64,000 nucleotides of DNA, taken from Artemisia argyi (lineage: Eukaryota; Streptophyta; Magnoliopsida; Asterales; Asteraceae). A program made the position numbers and the translations under genes. Position 1 is the stretch's first letter. Each line of letters starts with the position of its first letter. The notes beneath the pieces were generated by a model that searched no databases, was not told the DNA's origin, and was given only the letters and a program-made list of their open reading frames with translations. The stretch spans positions 113,655,728 to 113,719,727 of the forward strand of contig CM060693.1 in assembly GCA_030686995.1 (NCBI GenBank). The letters run 5' to 3'. Below, in pieces: positions 24,030 to 36,484 of this stretch.

Positions 24030-24241
24030 ACATCCATTAACATTTATAGTTTATATGTATAAACATTTTGAATTTTTAGTGTCTTTATTAAATATTATCA
24101 AAGTTGAACCGAGCCACATACAAAAAATAGAAGACAAACTTTGGGTCACATACAAAAAGAGTGAAAGAATTGGATTATGGGGTCCTCATTTTTGATTTCG
24201 CACCGGGCCCCCCAAATCAATGGGATGGCCCTGTCCATTAA

Positions 24242-25153
<912 letters not shown>

Positions 25154-26714
25154 ATCAAAAACATTCTGCAAGACTTTCAACAGTATCCGAGCTTGAACAC
25201 TCTCAAACACCACTTGAAGGTATAATTTTTTACAAAAAATTCATTCATTCGGTTGTTATATTCTTATTAATGTGGTTTTATAATTTATATCATGTGTTAT
25301 AGCATAATCGTTATGTAGTTTATTACAATTGTTGTTCCAAAAAAAAGTAATAGCATGCAGAATAAAAACTTTCAAACTTCTTGAAAAGAGATCGTTTGGT
25401 TAGATAGGTTTACATGCATTGTCCATAAATCTTCATAATTTAACCACGAAGGTTTATGATTCTAGGACAGGTAAAGGTTCACAAACTGTACATGTAAATA
25501 TCCATAAATCCATGTTGGGGGTTTTTTAGAAAAATTTTATTATATAATATTATTGTTTAAAAACGGAAAATCTTACTTGGTTTAAAAAGTTAGGGTATCC
25601 AAATGTCTTAAAGTTAGAAAAATAGTTAGCAGAAATTTTAAATAAAATTTGATCATGGGTCATCATCTATTGATTCACGTCCACTTCTTGATTTAAAATC
25701 TATAAAAAATAAAAATAAAAATCAGAAAACATAAAATTCATAATTTCATTTAGAGTATAGAAAATAATTATTAGGTCATAAATGTAGTTGTAAAATTCAT
25801 CTAATGTTTTATCACACAATTGTTTTGTAATTGGTTATAGTTGTTGAACTAAGATGGATCGATAATGATGCTTTCAACCAACTGAAAGAAAGATCTAAAA
25901 GCGCGCTCGAATTAAAATATCATTTAGAAAACATTGAACGTGCAATGTCTAATGATATGGATTGGCTTAATCCTGAGGGTCATCTCGACAGCTACAGCGA
26001 CTCTGAAACCACTTCACAAGGTATTTTGTTAATAAACAATATTAAAATTTGATAAGCCCATCAAGGGTTGTTATTGATATTAGTTTTAGAAAATTTAATG
26101 TTTAAAAAATTGTTAATATAATAGTTTAAGAATGATATATTATTTAATTGACATGAACCATTAATACACTTCCTAACACAAACCACAAATTCATAAATCA
26201 TTGTATGAAAGTTTTACAACAAGTTTTATATTAAGGTTATGAAACACATTTTGATTTAATTAAATCGTAAAAATTACAATTTGATAATATGTTTTTGTAT
26301 TTGTAAAACGGAATTTACAACGATCAACAAAGACTGTAGACAATGTTTGTATAACAATGTTTTATTCATTAGACACCTTGGTTTTCATAGGGTACAAAAT
26401 AATCATTATTATTTTTTATTTTTATTTTTTTAAATTATTTATTTTTTAATTGGTTAGTAATGTATTATGTAGATGTAGAAGAATGCAATCATGAATATAG
26501 TTTTGATATTGGTATAGAAGAGCATCGAGGTTTTCCATCCGAAGATTTTAAATATAGTGGACTCACACAATCAAAAGATGCTTCACCTCATCCAATGGGT
26601 TGTGCGTTTCTTGGCACATCAAATGATGTTTTCCCTGCAGATAGAACCATCATCAAATTCAAAAAGAAATCACGAGGTTGTGAAGTATTTCCTACCAATA
26701 CAATCGATCGATGA
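25154..26714 (+). CDS. Multi-exon gene of phase-1 exons, 3' part (unknown product)
   Basis: Predicted exons are 25154-25219 (66 nt, ends CTTGAAG before GT), 25841-26020 (180 nt, WIDNDAFNQLKERSKSALEL...) and 26473-26714. As in the 5' part, each junction is phase 1 and lengths are multiples of three. In the last exon the splice-supported frame (DVEECNHEYSFDIGIEEHRG) stops with TGA at 26712. A second frame (26557-26877) holds a coiled-coil block that recurs downstream, so either a frameshift or another splice is involved. No known domain was recognised. Function unknown. Confidence 0.45.
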
Positions 26715-26877
26715 GCTTCGGGGGCTAATTAAAGTCAATGAAGCAGAAAACGTACGCGACGAACAAAAAATACTGGGATGTGTAGAGGCAATGGACCAAC
26801 GAAAAAACAAAATATTAGAGTATCAAGAGAGGATCATTGATATTCAGAAACAAATTGATAATTATAAATGTTTGTAA
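26640..26877 (+). pseudogene. Coiled-coil exon, copy 1
   Basis: The frame around PSSNSKRNHEVVKYFLPIQS continues to IDELRGLIKVNEAENV, KILGCVEAMDQRKNKILEYQ and ERIIDIQKQIDNYK, then a stop. It is heptad-like and rich in E/K/Q/I/L. Related segments follow at 27690-27919, 29206-29265 and 33170-33373. The upstream splice-supported frame differs, so this copy is probably frameshifted. Confidence 0.6.
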
Positions 26878-27689
26878 TTTTATTTGCATGCATTAATATT
26901 TCTTGATGCAGTTTTGAACATTTTATATTTGTATACAAGCCTTATAAATTTGATTGTTACAAACAAATTATAATTACAATATGTATTAAAACATCAAATC
27001 TTTATAATATATTTGAAAAAAAATATAACAAACCTATCTAATTGCATTTTGCAACTAACTTAAACCATTTTAGGTAATGATTAACATACTTTAAAGTAAA
27101 TTACAACAACTTCATTTATGTTAGAAGGATAAATGTGTACATGCTTAATGGTCAAAGTTCAAATTTTAACCTTCCAAATTTCACAATTAAATGGCCTTCA
27201 AATTACTGGACCTATAAAACTTTGTATTGATAATATAAATGAAATCATTATGAAAAAAGAAACTAAATGCATGTATTGATAATATAAATGAAATGATGAG
27301 AAAGGAAGAAATAAAAAAGCTTATTAGTTTATAAATTCAAGTAAAAGTCAATACAAAAAATTTCTTAAACTAGTTTGATGTTTAGGAGTTTCAATAAACA
27401 ATTCGGTTGACTCATAATCGGTTTAAATTTTTAAAAGATTTGAATATATATATAAATTTGGTTATATATGCTATTATATAGTAGAAGATATATATGGTAT
27501 ACCGAAATTTGTTACAATTTACAAAATATTCATTATAAATTATATATTATTTCACCGTCTATAAATGCTAATCGATCTCAAAGGCAATTAGACACGTACA
27601 ACTCTTTTAACATTTCGTCTAACAAAAAAATTTCCCAAGGGGACGGGAGTTTTTTTCACCATCAAAATTGTCAAACAAACGCTCACGTA

Positions 27690-27919
27690 GTGTTTCTCCA
27701 CCCAAAAGACCCTCATCGGAACAAAAAAAAAAAGGTTTTTTCTACCTGTAATACATATTGATGAACTTAGCCGAATGATAAAGTGATGAAAAAAGAAATC
27801 GTAAGCAACGAACGAAAAATATTGGAATGTAAAGAGGCAATTGATCAGTGGAGAAGAAAAGTATTATAGTATCAAGAGAGGATAAGCGATGTTAAGAAGC
27901 AAATTGATGGTCATGATTG
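27690..27919 (+). pseudogene. Coiled-coil exon, copy 2 (stops)
   Basis: Plus-strand reading SEQKKKRFFLPVIHIDELSR, stop, NERKILECKEAIDQWRRKVL, stop, YQERISDVKKQIDGHD. It aligns with copy 1 along its length but has at least two in-frame stops. Preceded by a Ser/Arg/Pro-rich segment (KRSRSVSPPKRPSS) resembling the start of the intact ORF at 28438. Confidence 0.6.
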
Positions 27920-28230
27920 ATTTCTTAATTTTTTGCCTTTTTTTTATTTTTATTTTATTTATTTATTTTTTATTTTATTTTTTTTTTGTGAAACTTTTAA
28001 TGTTGATAGTTATCTGATTAAATTCGTGAAATTATCTATTGTGTTTGAAACTATTATTTATTTATTACTTTAATAGTTGATTAAATGTTTGTATGGTTTT
28101 ATTTTTTTACTTGCCTGACATATAAAATATTTTATCTATTTAATTAAATGTACTTAGAAAATATTTACATAATATATTTATTTGTAAGAAAATCAACTTT
28201 CCAATTCAAAGCATGGATTGTCAACTACAT

Positions 28231-28350
28231 TTTTGGAAACGTTGCAACTTTTAATATTTTGCATTATACATTAAAGACGTTAAGGATATATATGAAAGAG
28301 TTTATGCCCGTTAATTATTATTTGGAAACGTTGCAACTTTTAATAGATTG
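28231..28350 (+). repeat. Direct repeat upstream of the 109-residue ORF
   Basis: TTGGAAACGTTGCAACTTTT occurs at about 28231 and again at about 28321, a spacing of about 90 bp. It lies in the likely promoter of the ORF at 28438. Confidence 0.7.
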
Positions 28351-28364
28351 CAAACATAAAACCC

Positions 28365-28372
28365 TATAAATA
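28365..28372 (+). promoter_or_regulatory. TATA box candidate
   Basis: TATAAATA lies 66 bp upstream of the ATG at 28438, a normal distance for a plant TATA box plus short leader. Confidence 0.5.
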
Positions 28373-28437
28373 CAAATCATTTGTAAACGAATTCCATCAC
28401 ATTCTCATTATTCATTTAAGATTACTCTCAAAATCCA

Positions 28438-28767
28438 ATGGCATCATCATCTTCAAGATCTGCTTCAAAAGCACCGAAACGATCAAGGGATACTTCTCCC
28501 CCTCCTATGCCTGAAAAATATAAACTTTTTGATATAACACATGATTTTTGGGAAAAATGTCATGATGGAAAATATGGAACTGAGAAATTCTTGGTGGAGT
28601 CTTACAACAAGCGAAGGAAATTGTTGGAAGAGATGAACAAGGAAGACCAACAAGCCATACTGGAATATCACCAAAGGATTGAAGAACGAACAAAAAAAAT
28701 TGAAGAAATCAAAAAAAATATTGTTGAAGTTTATGAAAGCACTGAGAAAAGTTTATACACTTCTTAA
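28438..28767 (+). CDS. Small intact ORF, 109 residues, coiled-coil (unknown)
   Basis: Starts MASSSSRSASKAPKRSRDTS, a Ser/Lys/Arg-rich, possibly nuclear-targeting N terminus. It continues EKYKLFDITHDFWEKCHDGK and ends in a predicted coiled coil (KRRKLLEEMNKEDQQAILEY, then QRIEERTKKIEEIKKNI). A TATA box candidate lies upstream. The C-terminal pattern resembles the repeated exons nearby, so it may be the only intact member of that local family, without the intron. I recognise no named protein. Confidence 0.55.
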   Translation: MASSSSRSASKAPKRSRDTSPPPMPEKYKLFDITHDFWEKCHDGKYGTEKFLVESYNKRRKLLEEMNKEDQQAILEYHQRIEERTKKIEEIKKNIVEVYESTEKSLYTS

Positions 28768-29205
28768 TGTTCTTTATATATATTATCGTATTTAACAATA
28801 TGTTATGTTCTTAACTTGGATCTATTTAAACAAACCAATCTATCTTTATTTGTTTAAGCATTTACTAATGTAATTGCGGTTACTTACATTATGCTTCTTA
28901 GAAACACTTGAAATTAATAAAGTTGATAATTGCAAAGAAAACAATGGCTTGAAACATTTAGAGAATAGTCAAATCAATCAAGTACCCGAATAACATTTAC
29001 GATTTAAAAATGTTTTAATCCAAGTGAATTTATTATTTGCGTAAAAATTTAGCACATCTTTTTTTTTTTTTTAATGATTTAATGTATAAAAAACCCAGTT
29101 AGTTATCTAAGCTGGATTTTTTATTATTGTGAGTAACATATTATCAATAGCGGATTGAGTTCCATAGTGTTTAAATCTTTTTGATCTTATATATTATATA
29201 TTGAT

Positions 29206-29265
29206 CAGTTTAAGCAACTAATAAAAGTGATTGAAAAGGGAATCGTAAGCGAAAAGATAATATAT
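29206..29265 (+). pseudogene. Coiled-coil exon, copy 3 (short)
   Basis: Reads IDQFKQLIKVIEKGIVSEK, matching the first third of the repeated exon family, then the similarity ends. Confidence 0.5.
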
Positions 29266-29497
29266 GTTAAATAGGTTTAAACATAAATAAATGTTATGTA
29301 GATTTTTAGAATAAGTTATAGAAGAGAATATATGTCAAATACGTTTTAACAATATTTAATAAACTTTTTTTATGATGAAGATTGAAATATTCGTTTTGTT
29401 TACAAGTTTATTTACTTTGACTTTCAATAGTTAATTAATTAATTTGATGTTGAACAATTTCAAACATTTTTTGTTACTTAATCCATGAAACCTTAAA

Positions 29498-29692
29498 GAG
29501 TTAATTACATAAATGGTCACTGTGGTTTGCCTGGTCTTGCATATTTGGTCACTCAACTTTTATTACGCCGGGTATAGTCATTGTGGTTTATATTTATTAC
29601 GGATCTAAGCCAAATTTGCTAACTTTGTTAAATTGGCCGTTAAGTGAACACACGTGTCAGTCACGTGGGGGCTATTTTGGTCATTTCATCTT
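29498..29692 (+). repeat. Left TIR of the MULE
   Basis: About 195 bp, inverted copy at 32932-33126, with only scattered mismatches by eye. Confidence 0.9.
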
Positions 29693-29998
29693 TCCCTCTC
29701 TTTAGTCCAATGTGTTAATAAAATAAACTCAAATCGTTTCATCTGCTAAGACACACCTACTCTGGTTACACACACTTACACAAACGATCATATGATAAAA
29801 AAGTTCATGTGATTGAGCAATAATGGTTGATTTAAATGAATGTACTCTTCGAAAAGATGGAGCAACCTTTGATCCTTATCAAGCATACGATACGTTTTTT
29901 AGGGCTAAATGAAAAATTAATGTTTAGGGCTAAATGAAAATTTAATGTTTTTAGCATACGGCATGTTGTTTATTAAATAATGTGATGTTTTTTTACAG

Positions 29999-31934
29999 GT
30001 AATTCAAACCCTACAAGTTTTACACTGGAGATACATCATGGGGGTTTTTTTACAATGGGGTCGGGAAGACATTACATGAATGGTAAGGTTAATTGGTTTG
30101 ATGTAGTTGATATAGATGAGTTTTCAGTCATTGACCTTAAAGATGTGTTAACAAAATTAGGTTACAAAGAGGAAGACACTATGTACTTCCATTTTAGAAT
30201 GCCTAATAAGGATTTAGATACTGGACTTCATCCTTTAGTTACTGACAGTGATGTGTTACATATGGCAAAGTTTTTAGGAAAAAATAAGGTGATTGAGGTA
30301 TACTTGGAACTATGGTTGTCTAGTATAGACATTTTTAAACGAAGAGCTAATAAGCCAAAGGTTACCTTTGATGTACCAAAAAAATCTAAGAACATAGAAC
30401 ATGATGAGGATGTTGTCAAGAATTCACAAGCATGGGCAAATGAATTTGATATGTCAAATGATTTTGATCCTTTTTTTGAGAAAGACACTAATTCTATTGC
30501 TGAAGTCAGGGGCCAATCTAGTGGGATGGATGTTGAAGTAGATGAGTCATCTAGGAAAAAGAATAAAAAAGTTGAAGTTAATGATTTAATGGAGGATGAT
30601 GAGAATCCACTTAATGATGTTGAGGTTGATATGGACTATTTTAGGAAAACCATAGACCAGAATGTGGAACAGGTTGGTGGTAGTGAACCAGAAGTTGAAA
30701 ACAATGATATGGAGGTTGATCATGAAGACTTTGATAGCCAGTCAGATTCTGAGTGTGATTTTGAATGTGAAAGAAATACAGCTTTGAAAAAGTTGACCAA
30801 AAACCAAAGATCAATTCATGGTATGTCTTCTGAGGGTGATTTTTATGTAGGGAGAAAGATACCTAGCAAAGAAGTGATTAAAGAAATGGTTAGTAAGCTT
30901 GCTGTAGAGGAAAGAAGGCAGCTACATCTGGATAGGAATGATAAGACTAGAGTAAGGGCAATTTGTAGAGGTAAAACACCAACATTCACTGAATTGACAG
31001 AGTCAAATGAAGCTAGTGGGAGTGGGGGGACTGATATTTCAAGTAAAAAGGTTAATGAAGCTAGTGAGAGTAGGGGGACTGATAGGCCAAGTAAAAAAGT
31101 TGATGGGCCAACTGATGGGCCAGTTGATGGGCCAAGTGAAAGGCCAGTTATAGATTGTAGTCAAAAGTTCCCATGGCTTTTACATGTTTCCAAACGTCCA
31201 CAAGATGAGACATGGGTTGTCAAGACATATAAGGACACCCATACATACTTACAAACAAGAGATGTCAAAAAGTGTACAGCAAACATGCAGTGGCAGCAAT
31301 TAATGACATGGGTAATAATGGTATGCCAGTTGGGATACCAGAAACATATGTTCATGCTTGTTATTGGTTGAGAACCTGGCAAACCATGTACAGTTTCATG
31401 ATTGATCCAGTGAATGGTCCAGAGTTTTGGACAAAGTCAGGTGTGCCACTTATTCTAACTCCACCAGATTATCACACTCCAATAGGTAGACCCCCAAAGA
31501 AAAGGAAGAAAACAGCATCTGAATTGATTGACAAAATGGTGAAAAGTGGGAAATTGAGTAGGGCTGGGAAAACTGTAACTTGTAAGATTTGCAAGCAGTT
31601 AGGACATAATCAAAGGACTTGTAAACAAAGGAAGGATGCTGCAGCTGCTACAACTGATACAAGATCAACTGCAAACAAAGCTGCTACAACTAAGAGAAAT
31701 AAATCTCAAGCAGATGCAACCAAAGGTGCTCCAAGGAAGAAAAAAGGAAATGCTTCTACAACTGCTTCTCCAAGGAATAAAGGCACACAACAAACTCCAA
31801 GCACACCAACGCAAAGACCTTCACAAGGTATCATCATTAGAGACTCACCATCTGCTAATACAAGAGGTTCACTAGCTGCCAAACTTTCACAAGAAACTGA
31901 AATAGGCAAAGGAAAGGGAAAAGTTGTGGAGTGA
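29999..31934 (+). pseudogene. Truncated MuDR-type transposase (PB1-like start, SWIM/CCHC end)
   Basis: After an acceptor-like TTTTTACAG the frame reads IHHGGFFTMGSGRHYMNGKV and NWFDVVDIDEFSVIDL, the PB1-like domain found at the start of plant MULE transposases. An acidic region and a DNA-binding-like block follow (WVVKTYKDTHTYLQTRDVKK). At about 31272-31290 it jumps straight to the SWIM zinc-finger end (KHAVAAINDMGNNGM) in another frame, then VHACYWLRTWQTMYSF and a CCHC knuckle (CKICKQLGHNQRTC). The whole DDE catalytic domain is missing and the junction is out of frame. The long frame 30055-31371 ends shortly after the junction, and the C-terminal frame is 31272-31934. A first exon around 29823 (MVDLNECTLRKDG) is possible. 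Confidence 0.88.
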
Positions 31935-32931
31935 TTGTGCTTTTGGATATTAGTATTATGGCTAAATGACTCTTCTTTTGTTTGTTCTCTATCTTTCATT
32001 AGGCTAAACATGGGTAAATTGCAGTCTCTAAATACTGCATTGTCTTTGTAATGGATATTTGCTATCTTCTTTTGTAATGAATATTTGCAGTCTTCTTTTG
32101 TTTATGTTTGGATTTGAAAGTTTGCACTACATACCATGTTTGACCATTTTAGTCAAACACTTGTTACTTTGTACTTGCATTTTACACCAAGTATTCACAT
32201 GCATTGTAGTACAGAACATACAACTTGCATTTTACAATATATTTTGACCAAATTAGTCAAACACTAATAACATTTAACCAACCAAACCATTTCATTAGCT
32301 TCAAAATCTGGAATTACAATATCCATATAGCTTCAAGGTTGGGATTACAACTAAGACCTAACATAAACATCCAAACACAACCTAGAATTGAAACATCATC
32401 CAAAAGTTGGAATTACAACATCCATATAGATTCAATGACCAATAAAGTAGGCAACAAACAACATCCAACTGAGACCCAAAATAATCTTCAATTTACGAAC
32501 TTCATTCACTTTTGTTGTCACTGTAGCTTCAAGGTTGTTCATTCTTTGCAACAAGCCAGGAATGATCTGAACAGCTCTTCTACACATGGGTGGATCAAAC
32601 CAAGAGACAAACCCACACCTTGGCTACATTTATAAATTAGGTCAAAATAAAATAAAAAATAAATAAATAAAACTTACAAGATTACAAAAAATTAAAACTT
32701 ACTATATTAGAAAAACAGTTGAATCTCCTTCCTGGATTCCTTGGTGACCATGATGTTACAACCTTCAAAGGGGAAAAATGACAAACGGAGCATTCATCCA
32801 TGACCTTGAGAAGATGGGTGTGTTAGTGTGTTCAACTGTTTGTGTGTATGTTAGTGTGATTAGGGATTTTGACTATTATAGTTAATCACATAAATAAGAG
32901 GTGAAGTGGTAAAAGGGGGGATAAAAGGGTT
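31935..32931. other. MULE 3' non-coding region
   Basis: No recognisable coding sequence. Short direct repeats such as TTGGAATTACAACATCCATA/TGGAATTACAATATCCATA (about 32310 and 32407) are visible. Confidence 0.5.
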
Positions 32932-33126
32932 AAGATGAAATCACCAAAATAGCCCCCACGTGATTGACACGTGAGTTCACCTATCGGCCAATTTAACGAA
33001 GTTAGCAAATTTGGCTTAGATCCGTAATAAATATAAACCACAATGACTATACCCGGCGAAAAAAAAGTTGAGTGACGAAATAGGCAAGACCCGGCAAACC
33101 ACAGTGACCATTTATGTAATTAACTC
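32932..33126 (-). repeat. Right TIR of the MULE
   Basis: Inverted copy of 29498-29692, followed by the AACCTTAAA target duplication. Confidence 0.9.
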
Positions 33127-33169
33127 AACCTTAAATATTCAATATGTATTTCGTAACTAATTACACTCA

Positions 33170-33373
33170 GAATAAGGAAAAAGGGTGTTTCATACCAAGA
33201 TTGTATATTGAGCAACTTAGGCAACTAATAAAAGTGATTGAAAAATGAATTGTAAGCGACAAACAACAAATATTGGAATGTAAAAAGGAGATTGATTAAC
33301 AAAGGATAAAAGTATTAGAGTATCAAAGTAGTATAGACAATATTAAAAAAATGGATGGTCAGGATTGTTTATA
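33170..33373 (+). pseudogene. Coiled-coil exon, copy 4 (stops)
   Basis: Reads KGCFIPRLYIEQLRQLIKVI, then a stop after EK, then QILECKKEID, stop, and RIKVLEYQSSIDNIKKMDGQ. It has the same order of blocks as copies 1-3, with two nonsense codons. It lies 44 bp beyond the MULE. Confidence 0.6.
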
Positions 33374-33918
33374 GTTTCTTTCGTATGCAGTATAATTTCT
33401 TATCATATTTTCTTTTCCAAACAATGTTGGTGGGTTCTTGGTTACATCTATACATTTTCTAATAAGTTTAAAGCTGTTATCGGTTTATTGTTTGCATCCA
33501 ATGTATGTGTTAAATAGGTTACATGATATAGTTTTATAGATTATAATATTAAATGATTTTGAAAAACATAACCGGTATGAATATTAATAAACTGTAAGTG
33601 AATAGACGGGAAAGGGATAGGAAAAAAGTACCGTTCACCATAAGATAATAACAATCTAGTGACAAAAATCCAACGACAAAAAAATTTTTTTTGATGCATC
33701 ACGTTAACATACCAAAATGTGATGCCATTATACACAACACATGGTTTTTCTTCATAGTCACCATTCAAAAGCTACCATGCAACATACATTCTAAATAGAT
33801 GCCACACTTGCTATCTACTACATCAAGCTAATAAATCCAAAATACACAGTTAGACATTACTGCTAAACAAACTACACATCATTGTCCATAGTTAAATACA
33901 CATAAAACTACCAAATCT

Positions 33919-35369
33919 TCATTCCATTGTAAGCATCACATAACCATTTCTTGACAACACTTCAGCATCAATTGTGAATCTAACCGCTTGGTTTTCAGCA
34001 AATCCAACCTCATTCATGATTTGTTTCCATTTTCCAAGCATAACAACATGATCATCAAACTCTTTGACTCTTGATTTATCGCTGTATTTTCTTAATACCA
34101 GTTCCTTCTCAAAAAGACAAATGCAAATGACACAGCATGACCTTAGTTGGCTCATCAGAATCAATGTAGTTATACAGCTTATGTGTTCTAACAAAACCAG
34201 ATGGTATTGTCTGCCCAAATGTATGAAAGAAAAATTTAAAATTTAAACCAACACAAAATACACATATGATGTTGTATCAATATAGTACACACTTACAAGG
34301 TAACCCTTTTTGGTAGTGCTTCTAAGCTTCTTAACAAAACTATAACCATTACCAATCAAGTTGTTTGACAGGGCAATCTTTTTGTTTCTTGAAGCAGCGC
34401 ATTTCTAAAAAACAATACCATATCAAAAACAGAACCAAGTTTACTGAATAGTTTCAGTATAAAATAATTGCAGTGAATTTTACTACCTTAGTTAGCTTTT
34501 TACTAACAGGAGGGTCCTTTATTTTCTTGGCACATAAAGCATGATTATCAGGTTCAACATTCATATCGGATGGAAAAACATCATCTTCTTCAACCTTTAC
34601 AACCTTTTCTGCAACCGGCCCCTATGACACAGTCTCATAAAAGTTTATTGCTTATCGAAACTCATAACAAAAACTTGATATTTACAAAAACTTAATAGAT
34701 ACCAAAAAAAGTTAATTTTACTAACCAGTGCAAACGGAGGACATTTCAAATGAAAATCCGATGAGATCAATGAGAAAGGTCGAGCTTTTTGCCAAAATGC
34801 ATATTCTAATAGACATTTATATGTCAGCAAAAATAGAAACAGCTACATACTCAGATAATAATAAAAAAAAATATACCAAAAACATATAAAGTCTGTTTTT
34901 TAAAGTCATATCCTTCAAGGAAACTTTCTGGCAACGGCTGCAATCAAATAACACGGAATGATGCAAGTAGGTTAATATAAATCAGCAAATTATTTTAGTA
35001 GCTATCAAACTTACAAGACCTGGGATTACATTATACCTGTTTTAAAAAACTCATCTTTGACGTCTGTGCAACACATTTAGTCAGTTCAATTCCATTCGCT
35101 ATCATTTTAGATCCATTAACACAATTACCATGCTCATCAAAATGTCAGACAAGAACATATTGAGCATTCCTAACGTCAAATAAAACTACACAACCTTGCT
35201 TAAGCCCACTTTCTTCTACACTCTTTTTCCAATCCTTTCCATATATAGGACCAAATTCACCATTAATGACCCGAATCTTAAACTCATACACCGTATCAAC
35301 CACCTTTGCGTACAGCCATTCACAGTCTTTACGGTCGGTAAGTTCAAACAATTTCAATGGAACTTTCAA
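33919..35369 (-). pseudogene. B3-domain-like multi-exon pseudogene
   Basis: Minus-strand segments in order. 35369-35050 reads LKLFELTDRKDCEWLYAKVV, then YGKDWKKSVEESGLKQGCVV and VRNAQYVLV, with a TGA before HFDEHGN. 34940-34875 reads PLPESFLEGYDFKKQTLYVF. 34810-34735 reads EYAFWQKARPFSLISSDFHL. Acidic and basic linkers lie at 34622-34485 and 34410-34300. 34218-33919 reads IPSGFVRTHKLYNYIDSDEP, then after a frame break WKQIMNEVGFAENQAVRFTI. The W..(F/V)....GL..G..V pattern and the final block suggest two REM-like B3 DNA-binding domains, i.e. a nuclear transcription-factor relative. Splice-like GT/AG borders separate the segments. At least one nonsense codon and one frameshift make it a pseudogene, probably captured by the CACTA element. 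Confidence 0.55.
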
Positions 35370-35544
35370 ACACTTTCGCTACCATTTTCAAACTTACCTA
35401 AAAAGGCCATCTGTAAGGTTTTACAAACTTAAAGTTACACAATAGCAGTGCCATTTGAGGGCATAATTTGTTGAAAGAAACAACATCTTATTGTAAACCA
35501 AAAACATAACACTTCAAAACAAAAGTAGATGTTGTGAATTATCC

Positions 35545-35547
<3 letters not shown>

Positions 35548-35621
<74 letters not shown>
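35548..35621. repeat. (TA)n microsatellite
   Basis: An uninterrupted TA run of about 74 bp. Confidence 0.95.
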
Positions 35622-35623
<2 letters not shown>

Positions 35624-36484
35624 CATTAAAGTTTACAGATGAAGGGTGCTTATCACAATTTGTTTTCAACATTACCGGGAAAGCTATCATTAAAATTATC
35701 AAAAATAACAAAAAAAAAAAAAAATTGAAATAAAACATCCCTGTTCAAGAACACTAACTTCTACAAACTCTATTCATTCCTTTCCATATATGATATGAAA
35801 ATCTCCATCAATGTACCAAATCTTAAACTAATACACCTTATTCGCCACCTTTGCAACTTAAATACAATAAAGTCTGTTCCAAACTAACATAACTTTAGGG
35901 TGGTATTTCAGTTTTCAATAGATAAATTGTTATCACAATCTATAACAAATATTACTATGAAAAAAAAAAAGATAGTAGCAATAAACTAACACCATTGACA
36001 TAAACAATTTGGGGCTTTCAAAATTGGCAACAATAAAAGCATGCAACGCCAATTACTGATTGAGGGTTTCACAATTAAGCAATACTAAGGACATGCAGTA
36101 TCAAAAATACCATATCTATCCAAATATAGATAATCAATAACTAAAAAAAAGAATCTAAAGTTGCACACGCGTGTTAAAAAAGCCAAAAAACCATATACAT
36201 ATTTTATATTATCATAATAACAGTAAACCTAAATCAATACTAAACAAAAAACTCACGTTCTATTTTAGAAGAAGATACGGCGTTTTAGAGATTGGGTGGA
36301 ACGGGTTTTATTGATCCAAGGGATTTTACTTAGTTTAATAGATATTAGGTGTATGAGTAATATAAAAACATAAAAAAAAACAGTTAACAACAAAATAATT
36401 TAATATGTAAAAAATAAATAAAGTTAAGCAATGTATTACACAGACAACTTTAAAATAAATGTTATTAGTTGCAATTAGAATAAC

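Larger units (their letters stand above)
13124..24233. mobile_element. hAT-type MITE, split by an LTR element
   Basis: Flanked by an exact 8-bp duplication TCCATTAA (13116-13123 and 24234-24241). The ends are CAGTGGCGG on the left and GGCCCTG on the right. Only about 280 bp belong to the element (13124-13203 and 24035-24233); the rest is the inserted LTR retrotransposon. CACCGGGGCCCC near the left end mirrors CACCGGGCCCC near the right end. The 8-bp duplication and CAG/CTG ends are hAT hallmarks. It has no coding capacity. Confidence 0.8.
29498..33126 (+). mobile_element. Mutator-like element (MULE), internal-deletion derivative
   Basis: Long terminal inverted repeats of about 195 bp (29498-29692 and 32932-33126) start GAGTTAATTACATAAATGGT. 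The target duplication is an exact 9 bp, AACCTTAAA (29489-29497 and 33127-33135). TIR length and 9-bp duplication define a MULE. The internal gene keeps the N-terminal and C-terminal parts of a MuDR-type transposase but lacks the catalytic middle, so the element is non-autonomous. It sits between copies 3 and 4 of the coiled-coil exon family. Confidence 0.93.

Noticed and set aside
31706..32011. Minus-strand frame over the MULE C terminus
   Set aside because: Antisense of the Lys/Thr/Ser-rich transposase tail.
32225..32635. 136-codon frame in the MULE 3' region
   Set aside because: Low-complexity, with short direct repeats and no similarity recognised; chance frame more likely.
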